Position numbers and translations under genes: made by a program. Positions 1-9,075 of a stretch of DNA of 64,000 nt are shown here, in pieces. The notes beneath the pieces were generated by a model that had not been told where the DNA came from, ran no database searches, and saw only the letters and a list, made by a program, of their open reading frames with translations. The DNA is from Paenibacillus graminis. GTDB lineage: Bacteria > Bacillota > Bacilli > Paenibacillales > Paenibacillaceae. The stretch spans positions 5,084,001 through 5,148,000 of the forward strand of contig NZ_CP009287.1 in the NCBI RefSeq assembly GCF_000758705.1. Reading direction: 5' to 3'. Each line of letters starts with the position of its first letter. Within the stretch, counting starts at the first letter, position 1.

Positions 1-965
1 TCGGAGGAGGTATGACCGAACATTACCGGCACCTTCCAGCGCTTGTTTTGCAGGAACAAATCAAAAGAATTGCCTACGCTGAACACCTGATCTGTGACTG
101 TGCCCCAGAATCCCCCGTACTCTACAGCCTTGTCTCGAAGGTAGACTGCATCCAGCTGCCGGGCTTCTGCAAGCGAAGATACGCCCAGATATTTAAAAAA
201 CCCGACACCGTCCTGTTCAGCCTCTTTCAGATCATTCCGGAGCGGAGGCAAGAGCGTTCCCGGGTATAGTTTTGTAAAGATCCCGCTTTGAATAATCGCC
301 CGTTGAAAAAGATCCTTGTTCTGAGGCGAGGTGAGCTGGCTCATAACGCTTCCGCCGCCGGCGGACTGTCCGCCGATGGTGATATTGTCAGGGTCGCCGC
401 CAAATGCTGCAATATTGCGTTTGACCCATCGTGTTGCCGCCTGTTGATCTAGGTTGCCAAAGTTAGCGGGTGCTTCCGGCGCTTCCGCCGTTATTTCGGG
501 ATGGCATAAAAATCCGAAGACATTCAGGCGATAGTTGATTGTGACCACCACGATGCCCCGGCGTGCAATGCGTTCGCCGTCGAATTCCATTTCGGCCGGA
601 TGGCCTACCTGGAGGCCTCCGCCAAAATACCATACATATACTGGAAGCTTCTCATCCATACGATTGGCCGGTGTCCATACATTCAGGTAAAGGCAATCCT
701 CGTTCATGGCGATGTCTGGTTCCACAGCCCATTCCCGGGTATAGATGTTGTCGTCGTCAATCTCTTGTCTTACCTGCATTGAAATTGGCGCGAACTCGTA
801 TGCTTGAAGCACACCTTCCCAGTCTCTTGCCGGCTGCGGGGCACGCCAACGGTTTTCGCCCGTGGGTGGAGCGGCGAAGGGTATCCCTTTGAAGCTCGTG
901 ATCCGGGGGTCGGCTGCCGGCAGCCCCTGAACCGTCCCATTTTCAACTGTTACAACTCTAAGCAT
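1..965 (-). CDS. Type-B carboxylesterase (partial, runs off the left edge)
   Basis: Alpha/beta-hydrolase of the carboxylesterase type B (PnbA-like) family, which hydrolyses carboxylic esters. The reading frame is open from an ATG at 965 to base 1, so about 321 N-terminal residues are present and the C-terminus lies outside the window. The start is fixed by AAAGGAG placed 8 bases upstream. Family signs: N-terminal 'FKGIPFAAPP', 'NEDCLYLNVWTP', and the nucleophile elbow 'GGQSAGGG' with catalytic Ser near residue 201, then 'IIQSG' and 'VPVMFGHTSS'. The His and Glu/Asp partners lie partly beyond the edge. There is no signal peptide, so it is probably cytoplasmic. The gene stands alone, and a role in removing ester groups from imported oligosaccharides is only a guess from context. 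Confidence 0.9.
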   Translation of the reverse strand, partial: MLRVVTVENGTVQGLPAADPRITSFKGIPFAAPPTGENRWRAPQPARDWEGVLQAYEFAPISMQVRQEIDDDNIYTREWAVEPDIAMNEDCLYLNVWTPANRMDEKLPVYVWYFGGGLQVGHPAEMEFDGERIARRGIVVVTINYRLNVFGFLCHPEITAEAPEAPANFGNLDQQAATRWVKRNIAAFGGDPDNITIGGQSAGGGSVMSQLTSPQNKDLFQRAIIQSGIFTKLYPGTLLPPLRNDLKEAEQDGVGFFKYLGVSSLAEARQLDAVYLRDKAVEYGGFWGTVTDQVFSVGNSFDLFLQNKRWKVPVMFGHTSS

Positions 966-1285
966 GGTATCGTCTCCTTTACAGGTGTATTTATTGGAGT
1001 AAATAAATATTTATGGAATAGCTGCATCTTGGTAATCGCTTTCAATGATATATAAAGCAATAATCCGTTCTGCCCTATTCCGGTCTGTACGAGACTATCA
1101 CCTCCATAAATACCTCCTTCGCAAACACAGTGTATTTTGACTTTTCCGGCTTTTCCTAAGGTATTAAGTACGGGGTGTATTAAATTGTAATTTACACCTC
1201 AATCAAAAACAATGATCTAAGCAATAATGGAATTGATGTATTCTAATAATAGAGTTTGCTAATCCGCACTATGCTCACACATGTG

Positions 1286-1419
1286 AAGTGGAAAAAGGAT
1301 AACTAAATCAGCTCGAAACGCTCCTGAAGAGGGTATACGGCCCAATTAAGTTCACTTTTTCCACTTCAATCTCACAATTGCTGATTTTGGGGAGAAATAA
1401 GCTCCCTTTTTCCAACTAG
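1286..1419. repeat. Dispersed palindromic intergenic repeat, copy A
   Basis: The core is 1286-1366, exactly 81 bp. It begins with AAGTGGAAAAAG and ends with the perfect inverse CTTTTTCCACTT, with 'GATAACTAA' and 'CCAATTA' boxes inside. A conserved tail to about 1419 ends in AGCTCCCTTTTTCCAAC. The same 81-bp unit, same length and orientation, recurs at 29089 and 52517. No ORF is conserved across copies, so this looks like a non-coding mobile or structural repeat. It sits in the non-coding stretch 966-1548. The rest of that stretch shows only an AT-rich inverted repeat (ATTTATT/AATAAAT, 989-1008) near the esterase promoter. Confidence 0.85.
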
Positions 1420-1548
1420 CACTGCTCACCTGCCTCTCCTCCCCCCATTTAGCCCACGTGCGCCGCCGGGGCGGATAATTTGGCTGGGGGTAAGGGTCGG
1501 GGATTGGCTCATCCAGTAAGGTGCCGTCCAAGTGCAAGCGTAAAATTG

Positions 1549-1710
1549 CTAGACGCTATACTGCATCGCCTGCCGCATCGTCCAGATCCGGTCAACATCG
1601 AAGAGCACTTTACGGGTATGGATGGAATCCGTGTAGGCATAAGCGGCTCCTGCTCCAACCATCGTTTGGCAGGTCTTGTACCAGTCAGGGCTTACCTGTG
1701 CCGGGACGGT
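1549..1710 (-). pseudogene. Gene remnant of unknown family in frame behind the permease stop
   Basis: After the TAA of the permease the same frame stays open for about 53 codons and stops at TAG (1549-1551). The peptide includes 'VSPDWYKTCQTMVGAGAAYA' and ends 'MRQAMQYSV'. It reads like the real C-terminal end of a protein, rich in buried and aromatic residues and without low complexity. It has no start codon or ribosome site of its own. I do not recognise the family with confidence. The simplest reading is the tail of a deleted gene that once followed the transporter operon. Confidence 0.35.
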
Positions 1711-1713
1711 GCG

Positions 1714-2631
1714 TTATCCCTTTACCCCCCCGACAGTCATTCCCTGTACAAAGTATCTTTGCAGGAACGGATAGACCATCAGAATCGGGACACTGGCTAT
1801 GATCGTCATCGTCGCCCTAAGTGAAGTAGGAGTTACTCTGACAGCATTTTCTGCGGATTGGTAAGCTTCCACCGCCCCTGCAGTCGCAGATGTGTTGGTG
1901 GTCTGCAAAATTTTCATCAGCTCGTACTGCAGCGTGCTTAACTTGATATTCGAGGAATTATACAAAAACACATCAAACCATGAATTCCATTGTCCCACAG
2001 CCACGAACAAGGATACGGTCGCCATAGCTGGAATAGTCAACGGCAATACTACGCGGATAAAGGTCGTGAATTCTCCGGCACCGTCAATCCGCGCCGATTC
2101 CAGGATACCTTCGGGAAGGCCTTCAATGAAGGAGCGGATGATAATCATGTTGAACACACCGATAACACCCGGGACAATATAGACCCAGAAGGAGTCCGTC
2201 AAGCCCAAATTACGGATAAGCAGATATCCGGGGATCAGCCCCCCGCTGAAATACATGGTAATCACGAAGAACAGTGTGACAAACTTGCGGAGCACAAACT
2301 CCTGGCGGCTGACGGTGAAGGCCAGCATGGCCGTACAGAAGACGGATACCGCAGTTCCGATCACGGTGCGGAGAAGTGAAATTAAGGTCGCATGGTAAAT
2401 ATCCGATTCTCCGAAAATATATTTATAGTTATTCAGGGTCCACATCCGCGGCCACAAATAAATCCCGCCTCTCACGGCGTCATTGGCGTCATTGAAGGAA
2501 ACGGCGATCATATTAACAAAGGGATACATCGTGACAATCATCAGACACACCATAAAGATAATATTGCATATATCAAACACCCGGTCCCCCAGGCTGGAAT
2601 TGCGTAAGCGGGAAGCTTTACTTGATTGCAT
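1714..2631 (-). CDS. ABC sugar transporter permease, YtcP/LplC type
   Basis: Inner-membrane permease of the CUT1 class (305 aa), the second transmembrane subunit of an oligosaccharide importer. About six hydrophobic segments are visible. The cytoplasmic loop that docks the ATPase carries the EAA motif 'ESARIDGAG' at residues 178-186, followed by 'VLPLTIPA'. The C-terminus 'PFLQRYFVQGMTVGGVKG' is typical of YtcP-like permeases. The ATG follows AAGGAGG. The gene lies 15 bp behind the LplB-like permease and is the last complete gene of the operon regulator-kinase-receptor-permease-permease. No ATPase is encoded nearby, so a shared MsmX-like ATPase is inferred. Confidence 0.93.
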   Translation of the reverse strand: MQSSKASRLRNSSLGDRVFDICNIIFMVCLMIVTMYPFVNMIAVSFNDANDAVRGGIYLWPRMWTLNNYKYIFGESDIYHATLISLLRTVIGTAVSVFCTAMLAFTVSRQEFVLRKFVTLFFVITMYFSGGLIPGYLLIRNLGLTDSFWVYIVPGVIGVFNMIIIRSFIEGLPEGILESARIDGAGEFTTFIRVVLPLTIPAMATVSLFVAVGQWNSWFDVFLYNSSNIKLSTLQYELMKILQTTNTSATAGAVEAYQSAENAVRVTPTSLRATMTIIASVPILMVYPFLQRYFVQGMTVGGVKG

Positions 2632-2646
2632 GACATAGACCTCCTT

Positions 2647-3618
2647 TTAGAATAATCTGCTTTCTCCCATTCTCTTGGCGATATGATTAGCGGAGAACAG
2701 GAAGATGAAGCTGACTACGGTTTTGAATATGCCTGCCGCTGTTCCCAAGGAAAAGCTGCCCATGCCTAGCCCATACTTCAGCACAAAAATATCCAGGTTC
2801 TCCGAGTATTCCAGATTCATCCCGTTCCCCAGCAAATATTGCGGCTCAAATCCGGATTCAAGAATGTTACCCAAATTCATAATCAGCAGGATAATGATCA
2901 CCGGCTTGAGTCCGGGAAGTGTAATATTAAGTATCCGCTGAAAGCGGCTCGCTCCGTCAATTTCAGCCGCCTCATATTGGGCAGGATCAATGGAAGTAAT
3001 GGCCGCCAAATAAATAATCGTGTTCCAGCCTACGTCTTTCCAGACCTGTGTTCCCGCGAGAATCCCCCAAAAGTAATTCCCTTTACCCATCCACAGCTCC
3101 GGTTTGTCCAGGAGATGCAGCTTCATCAGCAGCAGATTAATAACCCCGTCCGGTGATAACACGGTCAGCACAATACTTGATGCCACAACCCAGGAAATAA
3201 AGTGCGGCAAATAGCTGACCGTCTGAACCACACGTTTAAAAATGATATTCTTCAATTCATTCAGCAGAAGAGCCAGCGTAATCGCTGTAACAAATCCCAG
3301 TACCAGTTGAAGGCTGCTCATCACCAGCGTGTTTCGCAGCACCCGGTAAAATGTGCTGTCCTCAAACAGAATCCGAAAATGCTTCAAGCCCGCCCATTCC
3401 TGCTCCGAAAAGCTTCTGGCCGGTTTATAATTCTGAAAAGCCATGGTCCAACCCCAAATGGGAAGGTATTTAAACACAAAAGCCCAAATTACGAATGGAA
3501 GACACATCAAAGCCAGCGTTCTCTGCTGAATAAGACGGCTGAAGAACAAACTGGTTTTGTTCATTCTCGTCCCGTTCACTTGCGGGTCCGAATTTACAGA
3601 ATATACGGGTTTCTCCAC
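2647..3618 (-). CDS. ABC sugar transporter permease, LplB type
   Basis: CUT1-class permease of 323 aa that pairs with the next gene. The N-terminus carries the LplB-like stretch 'YLPIWGWTMAFQNYKPA' (about 51-67), and the EAA loop 'EAAEIDGA' is at 216-223. About six membrane segments are seen. The start codon is GTG at 3618, preceded by GGGAG about 9 bases upstream; an internal Met at residue 19 is a less likely alternative. About 100 bp separate it from the receptor gene, and a hairpin lies in that gap. The substrate is not readable from the sequence; xylan-derived oligosaccharides are inferred from the neighbourhood. Confidence 0.93.
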   Translation of the reverse strand: MEKPVYSVNSDPQVNGTRMNKTSLFFSRLIQQRTLALMCLPFVIWAFVFKYLPIWGWTMAFQNYKPARSFSEQEWAGLKHFRILFEDSTFYRVLRNTLVMSSLQLVLGFVTAITLALLLNELKNIIFKRVVQTVSYLPHFISWVVASSIVLTVLSPDGVINLLLMKLHLLDKPELWMGKGNYFWGILAGTQVWKDVGWNTIIYLAAITSIDPAQYEAAEIDGASRFQRILNITLPGLKPVIIILLIMNLGNILESGFEPQYLLGNGMNLEYSENLDIFVLKYGLGMGSFSLGTAAGIFKTVVSFIFLFSANHIAKRMGESRLF

Positions 3619-3659
3619 TTGATCTTACTCCCTTCCGTTCCCTTGCTGTTACAGCCGCA

Positions 3660-3688
3660 GGGTCGAACCGCCTTTCGGCTTACGACCC
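3660..3688. other. Hairpin between receptor and permease genes
   Basis: GGGTCG (3660-3665) pairs with CGACCC (3683-3688), enclosing a second small stem. There is no T-run, so full termination is unlikely. A stem-loop here would fit partial termination or RNA stabilisation, giving more receptor than permease. Confidence 0.45.
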
Positions 3689-3720
3689 CGGGCATTTAGC
3701 AGACGCTTACAGAACCGGCA

Positions 3721-5403
3721 TTACCATTTGCCTGCGACGCGGTCTTGTACCTTTTTCGTAATGAAATCCTCATACGTTTTCTTATCCAGCTTGTTTAACT
3801 GATTCATGTAGTCGTCCCAATTCTTGCTGAAATTGGCCGGTGTGTCCAGAATCATCGAAGGCAGATGGTTCCGCTGGAGATCATCCGCTTTGGTGATGAA
3901 CATCTGCTCAGGCGATCCCTGTTCAAGGGCGATGGACCAGGCGGGAAACCATGGACGCTCATCCGGATTACTGAATAGCTCACTGAAAGTCTTCACACCG
4001 TATGCTGCAAGGAGCTGCTTGTCACCGTCCGTATATCCGAAGGTGGCCACCTCCGGCTGGCTGCCTGGACCATAGGCGTTGCCGTCCTGCAGAACGGAGC
4101 TGTTTCCGTAACGCGGCCAGCTGTAATTGAAGTAGTCGAAGCCGAATTTCATGCTCTTTTCAGGATCTTCGTGGATTTGGCGTTGTTCATCGTTGGCATA
4201 CGTATAGCGGCCGTTCTCATCAACAGCATAGCTTTGGTCCTTGATGCCCCACTGAACCAGAATCTGATTTTCTTCTTTCAGCAGGTTATCGAAATACTTG
4301 ATAATGCGGACCGGATCTTTGGCTTTGACGGTAATGCCTATCCCATAGTTGTTGACAAAGCCGGGAGGGTCAATATATTGATCCTTAATTTCTTTATCAA
4401 ACACGATCGGCAATGCTACATACCGTTTATCATCATTGCCGGCTTTCTTCAGATTGTTGGTTGCGTCCCCAACCTGCCAGGAGTAGCTGAAATAACCAAG
4501 TACACGCCCGGAGGTCAGCTTCGCCAAATACTGGTCTCTGTTCATGGTGAAGGATTCCGGATCAACCAGGCCTTCGGCATTTGCCTCATTCAGCTTCCCG
4601 ATCCACCGCTTCTGATATTCAGAGCCTGCCACCAGCTTGGCCTCGTGGGTCTTCATATCCACAATGGTGCTGCCGTCGTTGGGAGAGCCTGCCAGGTGCA
4701 TGGCCGGATTCTGGAGCGTATAGAAGCTGCCCTGCTCACCGGCGAAGGTCGCGAAACCGATGGTATCCTTGCCATCCACCTGCGGGTGCTTTTCCTTGTA
4801 CTTCTTGATCAGATCGAAATATTCATCCAGTGTTTTGATTTTGGGATAATTGAATTCCTTGAGTACAGAGCGCTGAATATAGAATCCCGTCTGAAAATTA
4901 GGCTCAGATAGGTAGCCGATATTGGCTCCGTAAGGAAAAAAGTACAGTTTGCCGTCCTTCTGTCTGAATTTCTCGTAGTAAGGGCCGTATACCCGCTTGA
5001 TGTTGGGTCCATACTTTTCAATCAGATCATCCAGCGGAATGAAAGCCCCTGCGTCCATAAGCTTAGCCATTTGGCCGCTGGAATCGATGATGTCAGGATA
5101 ATCTCCGCTGGCAATCATGACACCTGCCTTCGTGTCGCCATCTCCCACCAGATATTCAATATTCCAGTCAACACCGGTTTGTTTCTGCAGTTCTTTCCCA
5201 ATAGTGGTTTCACTGCCTAAGACCTGCTTCTTTGGCCCGCCAAAGCTGAAATACTTGTACGTAACAGCGGACGTATCCCCGCTTCCGGCTGCTGCTGAAC
5301 CATTCGCCGCACTGCCAGACGAATGGCTGCCATTACCGCAACCTGTCAAAGTCGCTGCTAAAACGAGTGCCAATCCAGCGGTCAGAATTTTGCTTTTAAA
5401 CAT
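3721..5403 (-). CDS. ABC transporter solute-binding lipoprotein, LplA/YtcQ-like
   Basis: Extracellular receptor of 560 aa that delivers oligosaccharide to the two downstream permeases. A lipoprotein signal peptide ends in 'LTGCGNG' with lipidated Cys22, followed by a Gly/Ser/Ala-rich linker. The mature part is of the large solute-binding type ('SGDYPDIIDSSGQ', 'FIPLDDLIEKYGPNIKR', 'GFVNNYGIGITVKAKDPVRIIKYFD') that goes with LplB/YtcP permeases. The ATG follows GGGGAT about 10 bases upstream. A cre-like site lies about 65-80 bp upstream of the start. The closest relative in this window is the receptor at 50.4-52.0 kb, which shares several of these stretches. Confidence 0.93.
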   Translation of the reverse strand: MFKSKILTAGLALVLAATLTGCGNGSHSSGSAANGSAAAGSGDTSAVTYKYFSFGGPKKQVLGSETTIGKELQKQTGVDWNIEYLVGDGDTKAGVMIASGDYPDIIDSSGQMAKLMDAGAFIPLDDLIEKYGPNIKRVYGPYYEKFRQKDGKLYFFPYGANIGYLSEPNFQTGFYIQRSVLKEFNYPKIKTLDEYFDLIKKYKEKHPQVDGKDTIGFATFAGEQGSFYTLQNPAMHLAGSPNDGSTIVDMKTHEAKLVAGSEYQKRWIGKLNEANAEGLVDPESFTMNRDQYLAKLTSGRVLGYFSYSWQVGDATNNLKKAGNDDKRYVALPIVFDKEIKDQYIDPPGFVNNYGIGITVKAKDPVRIIKYFDNLLKEENQILVQWGIKDQSYAVDENGRYTYANDEQRQIHEDPEKSMKFGFDYFNYSWPRYGNSSVLQDGNAYGPGSQPEVATFGYTDGDKQLLAAYGVKTFSELFSNPDERPWFPAWSIALEQGSPEQMFITKADDLQRNHLPSMILDTPANFSKNWDDYMNQLNKLDKKTYEDFITKKVQDRVAGKW

Positions 5404-5468
5404 TTGGACTTCATCCCCTTTAGATTCCTTAAATTCCCTTCAATCTTGTAAGCTCTTTCAATATAACA

Positions 5469-5482
5469 AGAAAACGCTTTCC
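5469..5482 (-). promoter_or_regulatory. cre-like catabolite-repression site
   Basis: AGAAAACGCTTTCC matches the CcpA consensus TGWNANCGNTNWCA except at the two end positions. It lies about 70 bp upstream of the receptor start, where CcpA would block the promoter or elongation. Called from sequence match only. Confidence 0.45.
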
Positions 5483-5536
5483 TGATTACCCAACAAACCA
5501 TACCTCATACTTTGAAAAACATATCCGTTCCTATCC

Positions 5537-7261
5537 TCATTCCGGATCTTCTTCCAGTAAGGGAAGAGAGATTTCAATAGAGGTCCCCTCCCCATAACGG
5601 GCATCCAATGAAAAAGCAAAGCATTCCCGGTAACAAAGCTTCAGACGGTAATATGCATTTTTCATGCCGACCCGCTCGCCGATCTCGTCATTCTCTTCCA
5701 GATACCTCTTGAGTGCCTCCAGCTTCTCCGGGGACATGCCGATCCCGTTATCCTCAAATCTGAAGACAAGCCCATCCGGCTGTACGGCAACTGAGATCGT
5801 GATCCTTCCCTTATCCGGGCTGGATTCAATACCATGGATACTGGCATTCTCCACGAATGGAAGCAGAACCATCTTGGGAATCCGGTGACCCAGCGCTGCA
5901 GGGTCGGCAACGATGCTGTACTCCAGCTTGTCGCCGAAGCGGTATTGCTGAATCTCCAGAAAGCTTTCAATCAGCTCCAGCTCCTCGCGGACGGTAACAT
6001 AGTTATGGCTCCAGGAGATCGATTTGCGGAACATCTTCGCCATATGCTGAATGATCTTCGCCGTCTCTTTTTCCCCCTTGATGATGCTTCGCATGCGGAC
6101 CGATTCCAGTGAATTGAACAGAAAGTGGGGATTGATCTGGCTGTGCAGGGCATGAAGCTGCGCCTGCTGCTGCCTCAGCTCCAGATCCTTCTTCTGGATA
6201 TCCGCAACATAGACTTCATTAATCAGACTGTTGATCGTCTCGGTCATCCGGTTGAATTCGTTAGTCAGCTGCCCGATTTCGTCTCTGGCCTCTTCATGGG
6301 GAATCGTCTGGAAATTTTGTGCCTTTACCTTTTTCATATGCTTGAGAATCCGCACCAGCCGCACATGGATTGACCTCGACATGGCTGCAATGATAATGGA
6401 AGGCAGCACAAAGTTGATGCAGGCCAGCCAAATAACGAACGAACGTGACTTTCGGACCTCTTTCAGCACACTTTCCTCATCCATGACGCCCTCCAGTGTC
6501 CATCCGTCCAGATAATTAATCCCGCTGTACACGTTCTTGAAGGTCAGAGCGTTCTTGGGAAAGCGGATCTCCTTATAAGGAACATCCTGCGCGAGTTTCG
6601 CCGTATCGTTCCCGAACCTCACTTTCCCCTGGGGGTCGACTAAATACACCCTGCCATTAAATGCGCTTCCGAAAAAGATCTGGTGAATCCGCTCCATGTT
6701 CAAATCGATTTTGACAAGTTGCTCGATGCCGCTGGTGTGGTAATTGTTTAATTTTTGAATCAGACTGAATTTCTGTTCGGAAAAGATCAAGGTCGGATAA
6801 CGGGAGGAAGAGGCTTTGGACTGTGCATACCAGCCGGTATGGCGGATCTCGTCGGTTAACCGGTCAATATAACCGGAGGCCAATACGGTAGGATTATCCG
6901 TATACACCTGATACCAGTGGACCCCCTGTGCATTTTGATCGGCAAGAACCCCCCTTAAATAGGAATTGAAGGTTTCGACATAGTCCTTCTCGCTGGTAAA
7001 TTTGCGGGTAATGGTTTTGTTGAAAATGGAATCGGCATACAGGGAGTAAGAAAGGCCTACCCCTTGATCGATAGTCACCCGCAGATCGTTTTTCAGATTG
7101 TTCAATGCCATGTCCGCATCGCGGATTTTTTGATTCCGTATATTGGAGGTGGTCACGTTATAGAACACGACATTGGTCAGCACTATGGGAATAAATACCG
7201 ACAGCATGTACATCAGCAGCAGCTTGTCGCGCAGCTTCAAATAATTCAGGAATTTCTTCAT
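5537..7261 (-). CDS. Sensor histidine kinase, YesM type
   Basis: Membrane kinase of 574 aa. Transmembrane segments at about 13-35 and 275-294 flank an extracellular sensing domain of about 240 residues, probably Cache-like. A HAMP linker and a YesM-type kinase domain follow; the phospho-accepting His379 lies in 'QINPHFLFNSLESV'. The ATP-binding part shows 'LLPFVENASIHGI' and 'FEDNGIGM'. It starts 12 bp after the stop of the response-regulator gene behind GGGGAGG, so the two form a pair. By family, it senses an extracellular sugar or a loaded receptor and phosphorylates the neighbouring regulator. The ligand is unknown. Confidence 0.93.
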   Translation of the reverse strand: MKKFLNYLKLRDKLLLMYMLSVFIPIVLTNVVFYNVTTSNIRNQKIRDADMALNNLKNDLRVTIDQGVGLSYSLYADSIFNKTITRKFTSEKDYVETFNSYLRGVLADQNAQGVHWYQVYTDNPTVLASGYIDRLTDEIRHTGWYAQSKASSSRYPTLIFSEQKFSLIQKLNNYHTSGIEQLVKIDLNMERIHQIFFGSAFNGRVYLVDPQGKVRFGNDTAKLAQDVPYKEIRFPKNALTFKNVYSGINYLDGWTLEGVMDEESVLKEVRKSRSFVIWLACINFVLPSIIIAAMSRSIHVRLVRILKHMKKVKAQNFQTIPHEEARDEIGQLTNEFNRMTETINSLINEVYVADIQKKDLELRQQQAQLHALHSQINPHFLFNSLESVRMRSIIKGEKETAKIIQHMAKMFRKSISWSHNYVTVREELELIESFLEIQQYRFGDKLEYSIVADPAALGHRIPKMVLLPFVENASIHGIESSPDKGRITISVAVQPDGLVFRFEDNGIGMSPEKLEALKRYLEENDEIGERVGMKNAYYRLKLCYRECFAFSLDARYGEGTSIEISLPLLEEDPE

Positions 7262-7273
7262 AGAACCTCCCCG

Positions 7274-8830
7274 CTATTCTTTGTGAATTAGCATGTTCCG
7301 GTATTCTGACGGCGATATTTGTTCCAGCTTTTCGAACTGGGTCACGAAATAATCGGCATTCTGAAAACCGACTCTTCCCGCAATCTCGTACATTCGCAGA
7401 TCGCTTTGCCGCAGCAGCTTTTTGGCTTCCTGTATCCTAAGCTCCAGGAGATAATCGTTGAAATAGACGCCGTAAGTCTTGCGGAACAGCCTCCCCAGAT
7501 ACACAGCATTCATATAGAATTCGGCTGCTATGCTCTTAAGGCTGATATTCTCGCGGTAATGGGTATCGATGTATCGTTTGACGGGCTTGATCCCCCCCAG
7601 GCATTGCGCCTTGCGGAGCCGCGCAATATATTCCGCTGCTTCTTGTACAGCCTGCATGAAATGCTCCTGCAGCATCTGCAGACTCCATTGCCCGTGCCCC
7701 CGTTCAGCCAGATCCTTAAGCCGCAGAATTTCTTCCTCGTTGCCGTCCATCTCCTTAATTACGCCAAGGATTCCCGTCATGCACCGGGAGAGGGAACCGG
7801 TCACGGCTTGCGGGGTGAAACGCTGCTCATGGAACAACCGGAACATGCTGTTCACGGTTTGCTGGTAATCCTTCTTGTTGCCCTCTTCGATCTGCATGAT
7901 CAGCTTGCTGGCGAGTACCGGGCTCATGTCGAATACATACAGAGGTTTATCGGTGACACACGAATACATAATGACTCCAGTGTTCTCGGCATATTTATGC
8001 CTGGCTGCTTCGTTAGCCTCAGAATACGAGCGGTGAACATGGACCAGCGAGTCAACGGGATCACCTGCATAGAGGCTCAGCCCCGTGTTCAGCCGTTCCG
8101 AAAGCAATGCACGAAGCCGCTCCAAATGACGCGCAAGACCGCCGCGTCCGCCTGTGATCCGGCCTGTGCAGAGCAGCATTCCGAATGTCCCCGGCTGCTG
8201 CTCAAGCACAGGAATGCCGGCACCTCCCTCTTCAAGAGAATGAAGCGCCTCCTGGAATTGCTTCACAGTGGTCTGCTTGTCCTGCTGGCCCGCATGAATC
8301 TCGGTCACGGCGTACAGGAAGCCGCTCTCTCCTTCCAGACCTAACGCTGCTGCGTAAGGCTCAGCATCCTCCGCCTGGAGATTCTCCTGTACCAGCGCTT
8401 CCATAATTGCACTGGTTGTAAGATCATCATTAGTCAGCGTGGCGATTCTCTTCCTGCCCATGGCATAGGACAGCTTGCGCAGCGTTGCGGTCATTTCCTC
8501 TTCGTCTATGGGCTTCAGAATGTAGTCGTGAACCCCGTAGCGCAAGGCCTGCTGAGCATACTTGAAGTCATGGAAGCCGCTGATAATGATGAATATCGAA
8601 TCCAATCCGGCATGTTCATTCACGCTGCGGATCAGATCCAGCCCGTCCAGAATGGGCATGCGGATATCGGTAATGACCAGGTCCGGCTCAAGCTGTTCCA
8701 TCATGTCGAGCGCTTCGGCGCCGTTATTCGCTTCTCCCACAATGCTGAATTTGAGCGATTCCCATTGGATTAATTCCAGCAGCCCTTTGCGGACATATAC
8801 CTCATCGTCTACCAACAACACTTTGAACAT
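7274..8830 (-). CDS. Response regulator, YesN type (receiver + AraC DNA-binding domain)
   Basis: Cytoplasmic regulator of 518 aa. The receiver domain (1-120) has the acidic pocket 'VDDE', phospho-acceptor Asp55 in 'DLVITDIRMP', and 'DYILKP'. A variable middle region follows, then a C-terminal AraC helix-turn-helix pair (about 415-515; 'ISLKSIAAEFYMNAVYLGRLFRK' in part, and 'GFQNADYFVTQFEK'). It is the first gene of the operon and is preceded by GGGAGG. Its leader contains a GC-rich terminator-like hairpin, and its promoter element is shared with the GH30 xylanase gene, so it probably controls both (inference). Confidence 0.94.
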   Translation of the reverse strand: MFKVLLVDDEVYVRKGLLELIQWESLKFSIVGEANNGAEALDMMEQLEPDLVITDIRMPILDGLDLIRSVNEHAGLDSIFIIISGFHDFKYAQQALRYGVHDYILKPIDEEEMTATLRKLSYAMGRKRIATLTNDDLTTSAIMEALVQENLQAEDAEPYAAALGLEGESGFLYAVTEIHAGQQDKQTTVKQFQEALHSLEEGGAGIPVLEQQPGTFGMLLCTGRITGGRGGLARHLERLRALLSERLNTGLSLYAGDPVDSLVHVHRSYSEANEAARHKYAENTGVIMYSCVTDKPLYVFDMSPVLASKLIMQIEEGNKKDYQQTVNSMFRLFHEQRFTPQAVTGSLSRCMTGILGVIKEMDGNEEEILRLKDLAERGHGQWSLQMLQEHFMQAVQEAAEYIARLRKAQCLGGIKPVKRYIDTHYRENISLKSIAAEFYMNAVYLGRLFRKTYGVYFNDYLLELRIQEAKKLLRQSDLRMYEIAGRVGFQNADYFVTQFEKLEQISPSEYRNMLIHKE

Positions 8831-8847
8831 AATTGCCCTCCCAATGA

Positions 8848-8884
8848 CAAAAAATATTCCGCCGGTGGTTCCCCGCCGGCGGAA
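8848..8884 (-). terminator. Terminator-like hairpin in the leader of the response-regulator gene
   Basis: On the minus strand TTCCGCCGG (8884-8876) pairs with CCGGCGGAA (8865-8857) and is followed by TATTTTTTG. It lies 18 bp before the ATG at 8830 and downstream of the proposed promoter at 8905-8910. It would therefore stop transcription inside the leader, acting as an attenuator. The GH30 gene upstream already has its own terminator at 8978-9033. Confidence 0.6.
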
Positions 8885-8901
8885 CTTGGGTTGTTTTTTA
8901 T

Positions 8902-8975
8902 TGTATTATATTAAGGATCCGCGAGAGTATCCTTGTATGTTATCGATAATATATTGCGTGAATTCCGATATTCCC
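8902..8975 (-). promoter_or_regulatory. Shared promoter/operator element, copy 1
   Basis: About 75 bp that align without gaps to 10892-10967. On the minus strand both copies have CGCAATATA, a CAAGGAT box, and CTTAATATAATACA, which contains a -10 TATAAT at 8910-8905. The CAAGGAT box sits where a -35 box is expected, but no good -35 is present, as in activator-dependent promoters. It probably drives the regulator gene at 8830. The activator could be that regulator itself. Confidence 0.6.
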
Positions 8976-8977
8976 GT

Positions 8978-9033
8978 AAAAAAATCTTGGCCTGTAAACG
9001 CACTATGTAAGCTGCTGGTTTACAAGCCAAGAT
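8978..9033 (-). terminator. Rho-independent terminator of the GH30 gene
   Basis: On the minus strand ATCTTGGC.TGTAAAC pairs with GTTTACA.GCCAAGAT (9033-8984) and is followed directly by a run of seven T. It lies 43 bp after the GH30 stop. The T-run overlaps the far end of the promoter element for the next gene. Confidence 0.85.
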
Positions 9034-9075
9034 CGGATTCAATCAAGACGCTATCATGTATATCATTTCGTCATC

